In this document: positions 35,052 to 44,014 of the stretch, piece by piece
Layout: every line of letters begins with the position of its first letter
Numbering within the stretch: the first letter of the stretch is position 1
NCBI RefSeq assembly: GCF_022559625.1
Contig: NZ_CP042288.1
Location: forward strand, 1,264,409-1,328,408
Reading direction: 5' to 3'
Length of the DNA stretch: 64,000 bases
Source: Aquisalinus flavus
Lineage (GTDB): Bacteria > Pseudomonadota > Alphaproteobacteria > Caulobacterales > Parvularculaceae
Notes under the pieces: generated by a model
The model's database searches: none
Told to the model about the DNA's origin: nothing
What the model saw: the letters and a program-made list of their open reading frames with translations, nothing else
Translations under genes and position numbers: made by a program

Positions 35052-35852
35052 GTGTCAGAAACCGCGAAAAAGGCAGAATCGACTAGTGACGCCCCGCTCC
35101 GTTCTCCCTCCGGCACCACCGTCGATGCGGGCGAGATCGAGAAGTTTTCGGCCATGGCCGCCGACTGGTGGGATCCGAGCGGCAAGTTCAAGCCGCTGCA
35201 CAAGTTCAACCCGGTTCGTCTGACCCATATCCGCAACGAGATCTGCGCCCATTTCGGCCGCGACCCCAATGCAAAGCGCCCGCTCGAAGGATTGCGCCTG
35301 CTCGATATCGGCTGTGGTGGCGGGCTCGTCTCCGAACCGATGGCGCGGCTCGGCGCACAGGTGACAGGCATCGATGCCGCCGCAAGGAACGTGAAGACCG
35401 CCCTCACCCATGCCGCCGAACAGGGCGTCACGGTCGACTATCGCGCGACGACCGCCGAGGAGCTTCTCGCCAGCGGTATCGAGCCTTTCGATGCGGTGCT
35501 GAACCTCGAAGTCGTCGAGCATGTCGCTGATGTCGACCTGTTCCTCAGGACGTCGGCAGACCTGGTGCGCCCCGGCGGCATCATGTTCGTCGCCACGATC
35601 AACCGGACACTGAAGGCGTTTGCCACGGCCAAATTCGCGGCGGAATATATCCTGCGCTGGCTTCCCGTCGGCACCCACGACCAGAACAAGTTCGTCAAGC
35701 CGGAAGAAGCGCGCCACGCCCTCGAACGGGCAGGCATGCAGGTCGATACACCGGTCGGCATGTCCTACCAGCCCCTGTCGGACGCGTGGCGCGTCACCGG
35801 CGATGCCTCGGTTAACTACATGCTGACGGCGACAAAGCCTGCGCTCACCTGA
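35052..35852 (+). CDS. ubiG: Ubiquinone biosynthesis O-methyltransferase
   Basis: A 266-residue SAM methyltransferase starting at a GTG ([12 protein letters not shown]...). It has [29 protein letters not shown] and motif [30 protein letters not shown], with the later [16 protein letters not shown]. It performs both O-methylations of the ubiquinone ring. AGGA lies about 7 nt before the GTG. It is divergent from lysC across a 146-bp promoter region, a common alphaproteobacterial arrangement. Confidence 0.94.
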   Translation: MSETAKKAESTSDAPLRSPSGTTVDAGEIEKFSAMAADWWDPSGKFKPLHKFNPVRLTHIRNEICAHFGRDPNAKRPLEGLRLLDIGCGGGLVSEPMARLGAQVTGIDAAARNVKTALTHAAEQGVTVDYRATTAEELLASGIEPFDAVLNLEVVEHVADVDLFLRTSADLVRPGGIMFVATINRTLKAFATAKFAAEYILRWLPVGTHDQNKFVKPEEARHALERAGMQVDTPVGMSYQPLSDAWRVTGDASVNYMLTATKPALT

Positions 35853-35870
35853 TCTGTCGCTGAATCAGCA

Positions 35871-35912
35871 CCGCTCCCGTTCCGGCGAGGGGGCTTGCAG
35901 GAACGGAAGCGG
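35871..35912. terminator. Inverted repeat between convergent ubiG and caspase-like gene
   Basis: CCGCTCCCGTTCC (35871-35883) and GGAACGGAAGCGG (35900-35912) pair over 12 of 13 bases with a 16-nt loop. It sits 18 bp after ubiG and 47 bp beyond the stop of the convergent gene. There is no T-run, so termination is inferred from position. Confidence 0.55.
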
Positions 35913-35958
35913 CGGTTCTCCCCCGAAAAGCCCGGGCTCGCCCGCTCCGGGAATGCTG

Positions 35959-37995
35959 CTATCGCGGCTCGGACAGGGAGACGATCGCCGCCACGCCGAG
36001 ACTCCACCGCGTCATTTCGTCTGTACCGAGATGGGTCTTGAACCCGTCATAGTAAACCTGGTCGCCGGAATAGGGGTTTTCCGCAAACCCGGCTTCGGTC
36101 AGGTAGCTGGCACTGCCATACCCGGCGATCCCGAAGGAGCGCGCCAGCTGATAGTTCATGATGAACCCGGCCTGCCCCTCGAAAGCCGTGCCGGTATCCC
36201 GGTCATGAATCGAGAACAGGAAATCCTGGTCTTCAGACGGGCAGAAATCGCAGCGGTTCCATTCGGCAGAGTTCAACTCGCTGTCTCGGTAATACAGCCC
36301 GCCGGAGGCATAGCCATGGATAAACAGCTGTTGCGACAGCGGCTGCGTATAGGCCAGCCCCAGCCCGCCGCCATAATAGGTATCGGCGATGTCCTGTTCC
36401 CTGATCTGGCTGCCATTATAGGTCATTTCGAAATAGCACATGTCATAATAGGAGCTTGAAGGCGCATAGCCGCCCGACTCCCCGGGATAGCCATCGTAGT
36501 AATCATCATAATAGCCGTCATCGCACTCATCGTCGTCGCAATAGTCATAATATCCGTAGACGGCAGAGAAGTTGCCATGCATGTAGTGGGTCTGCTCCTG
36601 ATGGCGTATCTCGCCGAAATAGAACGGCCTCACCCTGTTATCGGCGAGATTGAACGGCGCCATGCGCTTGGCCTTCAGGCTGAAGCTGGAAAAATCGAAC
36701 TCCGTTTGTCCCCACAGCCCGCCATCGCCGATGCTGACGCCGGATGAGCCCGATGGCGACAGGCCACCATAGACGAAACCGGTATTGATCCCTGTACCCG
36801 GATCGTACTGGAATTCGCTGCGGCTGGTGCCATAGGCACGGTTGAGGCTGATGGAGGTGTCCCATTGCGTCGGCGTTCCACGCCGCGCATCCCCGCCGAA
36901 AAAGAAGGTCAGACCATATTCTTCAGTTTGCAGATCACCACCGGAAAAGCCGGCGAAACCCTCCTCGCCTTCAGCCTCGCGCTGGAAACCGATCCCGGTC
37001 CTGCCTGCCTCGACCTCCCCGACACCATAGGTCACGGCGACATTGTAGCGGATCGGCAGGTTGGGAATGTCCCCGCCGGCCTCACCCTGCAGGTCCTCCG
37101 CCGTCACCACACTGACCGGGACAGCGAAATCATTTACCGGTTTCCCGCGCCCCTTGTTGTTCTCCGGCTTGTCGCCATAGCCAAGCGCCGTACCGAGGCG
37201 CAGGTCTTCATCGCTGTCGAATGGCGCACCCATGTACCATTCCTGGACATTGAGGTAGTTCAGCACCTCCTGCGTCGTCACGATCCCGTCCTTGCGGATA
37301 GCGTCATCATTGATCGCATTGACCATGTCTTCGGTGAGCGTCGTGGTAAAGGGACCATCGGTCGGGCATTGCGTATACGGACCGATCAGCCGGACAAGAT
37401 CCGTCATCGGCAAATCCTTGTCGGTTCCCGTGAAGCCACCGCCATAGCAGGAATCCATCAGGACAGAGATGCTGACATCGTCGCGGAACCCCTTCATCAT
37501 CACGGCGAAATCGTCATCCATCAGGGTCTCGCTGCCTTGATCCATTTCCCCGCTGCCGTCGTCGTCATTGATCCAGATTTCCTCGTCATACAGTTCGTCG
37601 CGCGTACGCGGCAGCCCGTCGAACGACCCGTACTGCTTGCCGCCGTAACCGTGACCGGAGTAATAGATCGTCACTTCGTCGCCTGGCTGGGCCACCCGCT
37701 TCAACCGCTCAAGGGCGATGCGCAAACCGTCCTTGGTCGGCTGGTTGAGCGTCGTGCTGGTGCTGCCATCGGCCTGGTTCGCTGCGGTTTCCAGTGCCTG
37801 CTGGATTTCCCCCAGATCGTCTTCCCAGGCGTCGATCTCGCCGGACGTGCCGGCCCCGATGATGTACAGCCTGTGAAAGACCCGGTCAGGATCGCCGACA
37901 CTCGCGACATGGTTGGGATCGGCATGCGCCGGGCTGATGCCGCCCAACGCAGTTGCAGCAACACTTGTCATGAGCAGGACACGCAAAGTCAGCAT
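35959..37995 (-). CDS. Secreted caspase-like (C14-type) protein with beta-barrel-like C-terminal domain
   Basis: A 678-residue protein with signal peptide (LLMTSVAATALGGISPAHA). Residues 40-240 have the caspase-fold pattern: a first strand RLYIIGAGT, then GDEVTIYYSGHGYGG with catalytic-type H115, and ISVLMDSCYGGGF with C183, the His-Cys dyad of metacaspases and orthocaspases. Between them is an acidic stretch INDDDGSGEMD (142-152) that could bind calcium. From about 300 to 678 the sequence is Gly/Tyr/aromatic and strand-alternating, like an outer-membrane beta-barrel, though it ends SLSEPR rather than in an aromatic residue. GGGGGAG precedes the ATG by 8 nt. It is divergent from a LuxR-type regulator. 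The substrate and export route are unknown. Confidence 0.7.
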   Translation of the reverse strand: MLTLRVLLMTSVAATALGGISPAHADPNHVASVGDPDRVFHRLYIIGAGTSGEIDAWEDDLGEIQQALETAANQADGSTSTTLNQPTKDGLRIALERLKRVAQPGDEVTIYYSGHGYGGKQYGSFDGLPRTRDELYDEEIWINDDDGSGEMDQGSETLMDDDFAVMMKGFRDDVSISVLMDSCYGGGFTGTDKDLPMTDLVRLIGPYTQCPTDGPFTTTLTEDMVNAINDDAIRKDGIVTTQEVLNYLNVQEWYMGAPFDSDEDLRLGTALGYGDKPENNKGRGKPVNDFAVPVSVVTAEDLQGEAGGDIPNLPIRYNVAVTYGVGEVEAGRTGIGFQREAEGEEGFAGFSGGDLQTEEYGLTFFFGGDARRGTPTQWDTSISLNRAYGTSRSEFQYDPGTGINTGFVYGGLSPSGSSGVSIGDGGLWGQTEFDFSSFSLKAKRMAPFNLADNRVRPFYFGEIRHQEQTHYMHGNFSAVYGYYDYCDDDECDDGYYDDYYDGYPGESGGYAPSSSYYDMCYFEMTYNGSQIREQDIADTYYGGGLGLAYTQPLSQQLFIHGYASGGLYYRDSELNSAEWNRCDFCPSEDQDFLFSIHDRDTGTAFEGQAGFIMNYQLARSFGIAGYGSASYLTEAGFAENPYSGDQVYYDGFKTHLGTDEMTRWSLGVAAIVSLSEPR

Positions 37996-38089
37996 TTGAA
38001 AACTCCCCCCGATTGAGCGACCGGATCGTCCGGCGATGAAGAAACAGACTTGGCTACCCCTTTGATCGGGCAGCTTGCGAGATCGCGCA

Positions 38090-38105
38090 TCACCAAATTT
38101 GGTGA
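38090..38105. promoter_or_regulatory. Perfect 16-bp palindrome, candidate operator
   Basis: TCACCAAATTTGGTGA is self-complementary over all 16 bases. It lies in the 191-bp divergent region, 95 bp from the caspase-like start and 81 bp from the LuxR-type start. A dimeric regulator, most simply the adjacent LuxR-type protein, is the likely ligand (inferred). Confidence 0.6.
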
Positions 38106-38186
38106 CACAGACGCGGTATTTTGCTATTTGACGCGGGAAGAGGACGTTGTGTCTTGAGTGCGTAACCCATCTCCAGGGGAGAGATC

Positions 38187-39488
38187 ATGGGAACCACAGA
38201 CCAACTTTTGACGGCAATAGAAACGATACACCACGCCGGGCTGGACCCGGCTCAGTGGCCTGCCGCGCTTGACGCCATCACCCGGCATATCGGCTGCTGG
38301 CATGCTTCGCTGGAGTGCTACGACCCTGAAGGCGAGCGTCACCTGTATTGGCACGGCCACGGGATAAATCCCGACCTGGCGGAGGATTATATATCCTTCT
38401 GCCACGAGAGCGGCCTCACGAAGCTGCGCGATGGCACGATGAAACCGGCGCCCCTGCCGCGGTCCAATATCATCACCGCCGATGGTCGCAAGACAGCGCC
38501 TTTCTATGCGTCTACGGATTACCTGAAATGTACCGATACAAGGGACTTTGCCGCGGGCATCCTGAAAGATGAGGACGACCGCCAGGTGATCCTTACCCTG
38601 CGTCGCAACCCGGCACAGGGCAATATCGACCAGATCTGCCTGGTCGAGCTTGCCCGGCTTCTGCCCCATGTCCGGCTCGCGCTCGATGTCTCGGCCCGGC
38701 TCGGCAGCGCCGCCGGCATGGAACGATCGCTGGCAGCAACGCTGGACTGGATCGACCAGGGCGCTGCATTGCTGACCGGTGACGGGAAAATCGTCCACGC
38801 CAATGCGGCTTTCGTGGACATGGCGAGCACCCGGTGGGGCACTTTTCTCAAGAATGGCGCGGTCGAGTTTACCGGTAAGACAGCACGGGACCGGTTCCGT
38901 GCTGCCATGCAAATGGCCGCCTCGATGCTGGACAAGCCGGGCGCCCCGTCCCCGGCGTCATTCCTGGTGCCGGGCCTGAATGGCGGCACAGCGCTGTCGG
39001 CGACGGTGCGCCCCGTTTTCCCGTCCGAGCGGGCGGGGCTGCCATCGCAGGCACGTTTCATCCTTTTCCTGCGGGCCCCGGCGGGTGACAGCGACGCCCG
39101 TATCAGTGATATCGCTGCCGCCGCTAGCCTGACCATGGCGGAAAGCCGGCTCGCGGTCGCGCTCATCAACGGCACCTCTCCGGCCCTGTATGCGCGCCTG
39201 CTCGGCCTCAGCACGAACACGGTTTACACCCATCTGCGGCATTTGAAGGAAAAGCTTGACGCCGGTCGCCTGCCCGAGCTGATCGGCAAGCTGAACGATC
39301 TGGCGTCAGCCGGCATCCGCGCAAACCTGCCGCGCACCGCGCCGGACCACCACGCGCCAGCGCCATCCAGTAGCAATAGGAGCAGCAGTAGTGGTCTCAG
39401 ATCCTGTGGCAACGCCGCGAGACCGCTTGGACGGCGGCGGCTTTCAGGCGACGGCTATAGCTTCGAGATGGCAGCGCGCCTCCCCTGA
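38187..39488 (+). CDS. LuxR-type HTH transcriptional regulator
   Basis: A 433-residue protein. The N-terminal two thirds resemble sensor domains (about 1-170 and a PAS-like 185-290 with IDQGAALLTGDGKIVHANAAFVDMA). A LuxR HTH lies at about 310-370: LTMAESRLAVALINGTSPALYARLLGLSTNTVYTHLRHLKEKLDAGRLPELI. After it comes a 55-residue low-complexity tail rich in Ser, Arg and Pro, unusual because LuxR HTH domains normally end the protein. AGGGGAGAG precedes the ATG. It is divergent from the caspase-like gene with a perfect palindrome between them, so control of that gene and of itself is likely. The signal is unknown; no LuxI-type gene is nearby. Confidence 0.78.
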   Translation: MGTTDQLLTAIETIHHAGLDPAQWPAALDAITRHIGCWHASLECYDPEGERHLYWHGHGINPDLAEDYISFCHESGLTKLRDGTMKPAPLPRSNIITADGRKTAPFYASTDYLKCTDTRDFAAGILKDEDDRQVILTLRRNPAQGNIDQICLVELARLLPHVRLALDVSARLGSAAGMERSLAATLDWIDQGAALLTGDGKIVHANAAFVDMASTRWGTFLKNGAVEFTGKTARDRFRAAMQMAASMLDKPGAPSPASFLVPGLNGGTALSATVRPVFPSERAGLPSQARFILFLRAPAGDSDARISDIAAAASLTMAESRLAVALINGTSPALYARLLGLSTNTVYTHLRHLKEKLDAGRLPELIGKLNDLASAGIRANLPRTAPDHHAPAPSSSNRSSSSGLRSCGNAARPLGRRRLSGDGYSFEMAARLP

Positions 39489-39504
39489 GCTTGCCGCACC
39501 ATGA

Positions 39505-39819
39505 CTACTCGCCGGTGCGGCCCATGACCTCGTGTTCCTGTTCCAGGATATTACCCTCCGTGAACAGATAATCCTTCATTTCCTTGGCGAAGGTCTCGTC
39601 ATTGCGGCGCAGCCATTCCAGCGTCATCATGGCGTGCTCGACCTCCTCGCGCATATTGTGCAACAGGATCTCGCGCAGCTCCGTATCGTCGCAATCATCG
39701 GCGCGCTGGGCGTACCAGTCGACCGCCTCAAGCTCCTCCATCAACGAGGAAATCGCATAGTGCATTTGCAGCGTTTTCGCCGACAGCTTTCCATACGGAA
39801 CGTGAAACCCTTCAGCCAT
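39505..39819 (-). CDS. EncFtn-family ferritin-like protein without encapsulin neighbour
   Basis: About 104 residues from MAEGFHVPYGKLSAKTLQM. The core ISSLMEELEAVDWYAQRADDCDDTELREILLHNMREEVEHAMMTLEWLRRND closely follows the encapsulated ferritin (EncFtn) family, with the ferroxidase residues Glu in MEELEAVDWY and Glu/His in REEVEHAMM. EncFtn oxidises iron at dimer interfaces and passes it to an encapsulin shell. Here the C-terminus (LFTEGNILEQEHEVMGRTGE) has no encapsulin-targeting peptide, and no shell gene is in the window. A second start at 39942, preceded by GAGAGAGG, would add a 41-residue basic-then-acidic leader; both are plausible. Confidence 0.8.
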   Translation of the reverse strand: MAEGFHVPYGKLSAKTLQMHYAISSLMEELEAVDWYAQRADDCDDTELREILLHNMREEVEHAMMTLEWLRRNDETFAKEMKDYLFTEGNILEQEHEVMGRTGE

Positions 39820-40086
39820 ATCGTCTTCACCCTCACTATCAGTTGATCGGTCCCTGCCCTCACGGCCGGGACCGGTGTCGAGAAACCGTCTGCGCGTGTC
39901 CGGCGCCGCGCGCCGGCTGCGTCTGAAAATCGGAAATTTCATGAGCACCCTCTCTCGCCCGGATGCTATTTCGGCGCTGCAGCATCGGCAATCGAATTGT
40001 TTCGATAGGTCCCATGCACAGAACCGATACCTCCCCCGGGTCCCGGCAGAGTGATGCTGCGCGGACGGCAACCCGGCTGTTGCCGG

Positions 40087-42147
40087 TCAGTCGCCAGGGG
40101 TCGCATCGTCAGCAGCATCCGCCTCGCTCTGTTCGACCTTTTGTGCCTCCAGCGTTGCCGCCGATGCATGGGCGGTAACCGGCGGACGCGGTCCCTGCGA
40201 CGGACCGGTTTCGATCGCGCTGTCCTCCGCGAGCATCTCGATCGAGGGATAATATTGTTTCCACTGACGGGCGGCATAGGCCATGCCTTCGAGACTGAAA
40301 TGACCATTGTCGATATAGACGGGATATTTGCCGGTTGCGAAAAATGGCAGGGCACCGTCATCCCTCAGAATGTCGTAGACCGGCACGAAAGCGACGCCAT
40401 ATTCGCGCGCCATGTCCCGCACGATGAAATTGATGTCGTCAGTCTCCTCGAGAACATGCTCCGCTCCCAGCGTCGTGTCCGGACCGACCAGATCGAACTG
40501 CTGGAGGTAGGAGCCGATATCGGCCTTCAGCCGCCCGCGCCCGCCGACCAGCGCCACGGGAAGATCGAGCTGCCTGAGAAAATCCAGCATCGGGCCGGCA
40601 AGGAAATCGGGGTCCAGTTCGTAATGCCGCCAGGTCCAGTTGTGAGAGACAATGACCAGATCGAACCTGGCGATGTCTTCCCGGTGTGCCTCCATATACT
40701 CGCCGGCCACCCGGCATGCCGGGTCATCGGCGCTCGCCCCCGGCCTGGCAACGCAGCCCTGGGCCGTCAGTTTCCGGATATTGGCCTCCGGATAGGCCGT
40801 CTGCAGAACGATCGTATCATCGGCGGCATAGGAACTGCCCAGCACCAGTACATTGAACCTGTCAGGCTCCGTCCGGAAGCAATCGCCCGGATTGAACTTC
40901 CGGCCGGTCGCCCGGACATTGCAGCCATCCGCCATCACCGCCTCACGCCGCCTGTCGGATGCCGCCTCGATGATCGCCGCGATCTCCTGCTTGGCATCGC
41001 TGCCCTTGTTGACCAGAAGCCATCCCTGTCCGGCCCAGCCATTCACGGCGAAAAAGGCGATCGCCAGCATCGCCGTCATGGTCACGAGCCCGGTCCGGCC
41101 GGGCTTGAGACGGCGCTGCGCCGGTGGATGGCGGAACGGCTGCTCGACAAGGCGATACATGAGATAGGACAACACGAAGGTCGCAACGAAGATCGCGGCC
41201 TTCACGGTCATATCCGGCTGCTCGAAGGTCGCTGCCTTGTAGAAAACGATCATTGGCCAATGGACGAGATAGGCCGAATAGGAAACGAGACCGGCCCATT
41301 TCATCACCGGGTTGATCAGCACCTTGCCCAGCCCCGCCGGCGGCGTCGCGATGACCAGCAGCGCCGTCGAAACGGTCGGCAGCAGCACGCTGATGCCGGG
41401 AAACCGCATCTCCGCCGTATACAGAAAGATGGAGGCAAGAATGCCGCAAAGGCCGATGACATAGAAGCCAACATGGAGTGCAGGCCGCTGCGGCATCATC
41501 GGCACCAGCCACACACAGACGGCACCGATAGCCAGCTCTCCCAGCCGGGCCGGCAGGAGATAGAAGGCCGCCGCCGGATCTGTGGACAGCCAGAACTCGG
41601 CGATCGCTATCGAGGAGAACACGAGCGCGAGCGTCGCGACAATATAGCCCCGGACCTTGAGGAAGCGCGCCGCCAGCAGCATCAGCACCGGCCAGATCAG
41701 GTAGAACTGTTCCTCTACCGACAATGACCAAGTATGCAGCAGGGGCCGCATATGGGCCTCGGCATCGAAATATCCGGAATTGAAATAAAAGAAGAAATTC
41801 GAGACCGCGAAGACGGCGTGGAACAGCGACGCGCCGAAATCCGCCATCTGCGCTCTTGTATAGATGAAACAGGCCGCGACGAGACAGGCGATGAAGACAA
41901 CGAACAGCGCCGGGGCCAGCCGCCTTGCCCTGCGCTCGTAAAAGCCGGCAAGGGAAAAGCGGTTCTCGGCAATCTCGCGATAGAGCATGTCGGTAATCAG
42001 GTAACCGGACAGGACGAAGAAGATGTCGACGCCGACAAAGCCGCCGCCGAACAGGTCAATATCGAGATGAAACAGGATGACACTGATCACCGCGATCGCG
42101 CGCAGCCCGTCTATCTCGGGCCTGTAACTCAACCGATCCGGAACCAT
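40087..42147 (-). CDS. OafA/YrhL-type acyltransferase with C-terminal SGNH domain
   Basis: About 686 residues. The N-terminal half is an acyltransferase-3 membrane domain (YRPEIDGLRAIAVISVILFHLDID, GGFVGVDIFFVLSGYLIT, FYERRARRLAPAL) with about ten membrane segments. A C-terminal periplasmic SGNH-type domain has VLGSSYAADDTIVL (Ser block) and YIDNGHFSLEGMAYA (Asp-His). Such proteins acetylate LPS O-antigen, peptidoglycan or exopolysaccharides. I chose the ATG at 42147 with GGGAGGGGG upstream. No polysaccharide cluster surrounds it, so the target is unknown. Confidence 0.88.
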   Translation of the reverse strand: MVPDRLSYRPEIDGLRAIAVISVILFHLDIDLFGGGFVGVDIFFVLSGYLITDMLYREIAENRFSLAGFYERRARRLAPALFVVFIACLVAACFIYTRAQMADFGASLFHAVFAVSNFFFYFNSGYFDAEAHMRPLLHTWSLSVEEQFYLIWPVLMLLAARFLKVRGYIVATLALVFSSIAIAEFWLSTDPAAAFYLLPARLGELAIGAVCVWLVPMMPQRPALHVGFYVIGLCGILASIFLYTAEMRFPGISVLLPTVSTALLVIATPPAGLGKVLINPVMKWAGLVSYSAYLVHWPMIVFYKAATFEQPDMTVKAAIFVATFVLSYLMYRLVEQPFRHPPAQRRLKPGRTGLVTMTAMLAIAFFAVNGWAGQGWLLVNKGSDAKQEIAAIIEAASDRRREAVMADGCNVRATGRKFNPGDCFRTEPDRFNVLVLGSSYAADDTIVLQTAYPEANIRKLTAQGCVARPGASADDPACRVAGEYMEAHREDIARFDLVIVSHNWTWRHYELDPDFLAGPMLDFLRQLDLPVALVGGRGRLKADIGSYLQQFDLVGPDTTLGAEHVLEETDDINFIVRDMAREYGVAFVPVYDILRDDGALPFFATGKYPVYIDNGHFSLEGMAYAARQWKQYYPSIEMLAEDSAIETGPSQGPRPPVTAHASAATLEAQKVEQSEADAADDATPGD

Positions 42148-42232
42148 TTGCCCCCTCCCGACCGCCAGCCACGAACACTGTGTCCCTGCGCGCAACCCTA
42201 GCGACATCGCGCCATTCAGCGCAAATCCAGGC

Positions 42233-42260
42233 AAAAGCCCGGCGCGATGGCCGGGCTTTT
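42233..42260. terminator. Rho-independent terminator after tig
   Basis: AAAAGCCCGGC (42233-42243), loop GCGATG, GCCGGGCTTTT (42250-42260): a perfect 11-bp stem that ends in a T-run on either strand. It lies 20 bp beyond the tig stop. Confidence 0.92.
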
Positions 42261-42279
42261 CATTCAGTAGACGGACGAC

Positions 42280-43635
42280 CTAGACGGCAGCAGCAGCCGT
42301 CTCGACATCATCATCCGGGTCTTCCATCAGCTCGGCCTTGGAGACTTTCTTCTCCTCGATCTTGGCTTCGCCGATGATGTAGTCGATGACCTTGTCCTCG
42401 AAGATCGGCGCGCGCAGCTGCTGGATCGCCTGCGGGTTCTGTTGATAGAACTCGGCAAGCTGCTTGGCCGGGATGCCATATTGCTGGGCCTGTTGCTGGA
42501 AGGCACGGTTCATGTCTTCCTGCGGCACGTCCACTTTCTGGGCCTTGCCGATTTCGGCGAGCACGAGGCCGAGGCGCACGCGGCGCTCTGCGATCTTGTG
42601 ATACTCTTCCCTCAGCTCGTCCTCGGATTTGGACTTGTCTTCCTCGTCCAGTTCGGTCTGCTGGACCTGGCGCCAGATCTGGTCGAACTCGGCCTCGACC
42701 ATGCCCTTCGGCAGATCGAAATCGTGATTGTCGTCCAGCTTGTCGAGAATGGCGCGCTTCAGGTGCAGGCGCGACTGGCTGTCGAGCTCTGACTGCAGGC
42801 GCTCCCTGATCGTCGTCTTCAGCGCCTCGAGATCGTCGAAGCCGAGATTCTTTGCCATCTCGTCGTTGATTTCAGTGTCCTGTGGCGCCTGGACCTCTTT
42901 GACCGTCACGTCGAACGTCGCGACCTTGCCCGCCAGATGCGGTGCCTGGTATTCTTCCGGGAACGTCACATCGATCGTCTTCTCCTCGCCGGTCTTGACG
43001 CCGACGAGTTGCTCTTCGAAGCCGGGGATGAAGCGGCCGGAGCCGAGTTCCAGCGGCTGGTCCTCGCCCTTTCCGCCCTCGAATTCCTCGCCATCGAGCT
43101 TGCCGACGAAGTCGATGATCAGGCGATCACCATCCTTGGCCTTGGCCGTCTTGCCGCGCGGTTTGAAGTCGCGGTTCTGCTTGGCGATATTGTCCAGCGT
43201 CTCCTGCACTTCGTCATCGCCCGGCTCGGCGACCAGCCGGGTCAGCGCCATGCCGGTAACGTCCATCGGCTCGAATGTCGGCAGGACCTCGACATGAATA
43301 TCATATTCGAGGTCGGCCTTGCCTTCCAGCACGTCCTTGATCTTGGATTCGTCGATATGCGGATGCGGTGCCATGGCCGGCTGCAGCTTGTTCTCGTCAA
43401 GCGCCTTGGCCTGGGCCTCCTTCATGGTTTCCTGGATCAGCTCGCCCATCATCGACTTGCCGTACATCTTCTTCAGGAAGGAGACCGGCGCCTTGCCCGG
43501 GCGGAAGCCTTTCAGGTGGACCTGGCCCTTCATCTCTTCCAGCTTGGCGGTCAGCTTGGCATCAAGCTCCTTGGCCGGCACCTTGACGGTGAACTCGCGC
43601 GACAGGCCTTCGGTTGATTTTTCAATTACTTCCAT
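42280..43635 (-). CDS. tig: Trigger factor
   Basis: A 451-residue ribosome-associated chaperone. The N-terminal ribosome-binding domain carries the signature GFRPGKAP (KGFRPGKAPVSFLKKMYG). A FKBP-type PPIase domain follows (about 160-245: KAKDGDRLIIDFVGKLDGEEFEGGKGED), then the helical C-terminal arms. It binds nascent chains at the exit tunnel and isomerises prolines. AGGAAG precedes the ATG. The final residues are acidic/Ala-rich. A strong terminator follows. Confidence 0.95.
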   Translation of the reverse strand: MEVIEKSTEGLSREFTVKVPAKELDAKLTAKLEEMKGQVHLKGFRPGKAPVSFLKKMYGKSMMGELIQETMKEAQAKALDENKLQPAMAPHPHIDESKIKDVLEGKADLEYDIHVEVLPTFEPMDVTGMALTRLVAEPGDDEVQETLDNIAKQNRDFKPRGKTAKAKDGDRLIIDFVGKLDGEEFEGGKGEDQPLELGSGRFIPGFEEQLVGVKTGEEKTIDVTFPEEYQAPHLAGKVATFDVTVKEVQAPQDTEINDEMAKNLGFDDLEALKTTIRERLQSELDSQSRLHLKRAILDKLDDNHDFDLPKGMVEAEFDQIWRQVQQTELDEEDKSKSEDELREEYHKIAERRVRLGLVLAEIGKAQKVDVPQEDMNRAFQQQAQQYGIPAKQLAEFYQQNPQAIQQLRAPIFEDKVIDYIIGEAKIEEKKVSKAELMEDPDDDVETAAAAV

Positions 43636-43744
43636 GTGGTTGGCTTCCTGATCTTCCTTGGTCTTCTTGCTCCAGCGGGACCGCTTCCTGCATGCCCCGC
43701 AAAATTTCGTTTCGCTTCAGCCCCTGCCGGGGCAGTTTCCGCCT

Positions 43745-43769
43745 GAAATCGATCCGCCGGATCGATTTC
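43745..43769. repeat. Perfect 11-bp inverted repeat downstream of tRNA-Leu
   Basis: GAAATCGATCC (43745-43755), loop GCC, GGATCGATTTC (43759-43769). It lies 26 bp beyond the 3' end of the minus-strand tRNA-Leu, toward tig. There is no T-run, so it may be a processing or termination hairpin of the tRNA transcript. Confidence 0.55.
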
Positions 43770-43794
43770 TCCGCTGGCGCGGACCGGCTTCAAC

Positions 43795-43879
43795 TGGTGC
43801 GGATGGGGAGACTCGAACTCCCACACCTTGCGGCGCCAGAACCTAAATCTGGTGCGTCTACCAATTCCGCCACATCCGC
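43795..43879 (-). tRNA. tRNA-Leu (anticodon TAG)
   Basis: An 85-nt class II tRNA with encoded CCA. The minus strand reads GCGGATG at the 5' end, pairing with CATCCGC, then A and CCA. The D-arm contains GGCGGAATTGGTAGACGC. The anticodon stem CCAGA/TCTGG encloses loop TTTAGGT, anticodon TAG, reading CUA-type leucine codons. A long variable arm (CGCCGCAAGGTG) and a TTCGAGT T-loop confirm the leucine type. Confidence 0.96.
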
Positions 43880-44014
43880 AATAATTCTCTGGTCAAGCCG
43901 GCTTTGGGGGGGCAGCATCCCGAGTACGGGCAATCCCCGCCCGGACCGGCATGTCCGTTCGAACCGGTGTCATAGCAGGATTGACGGCGATGTCGAGGGC
44001 GATTTGCCGCTATT

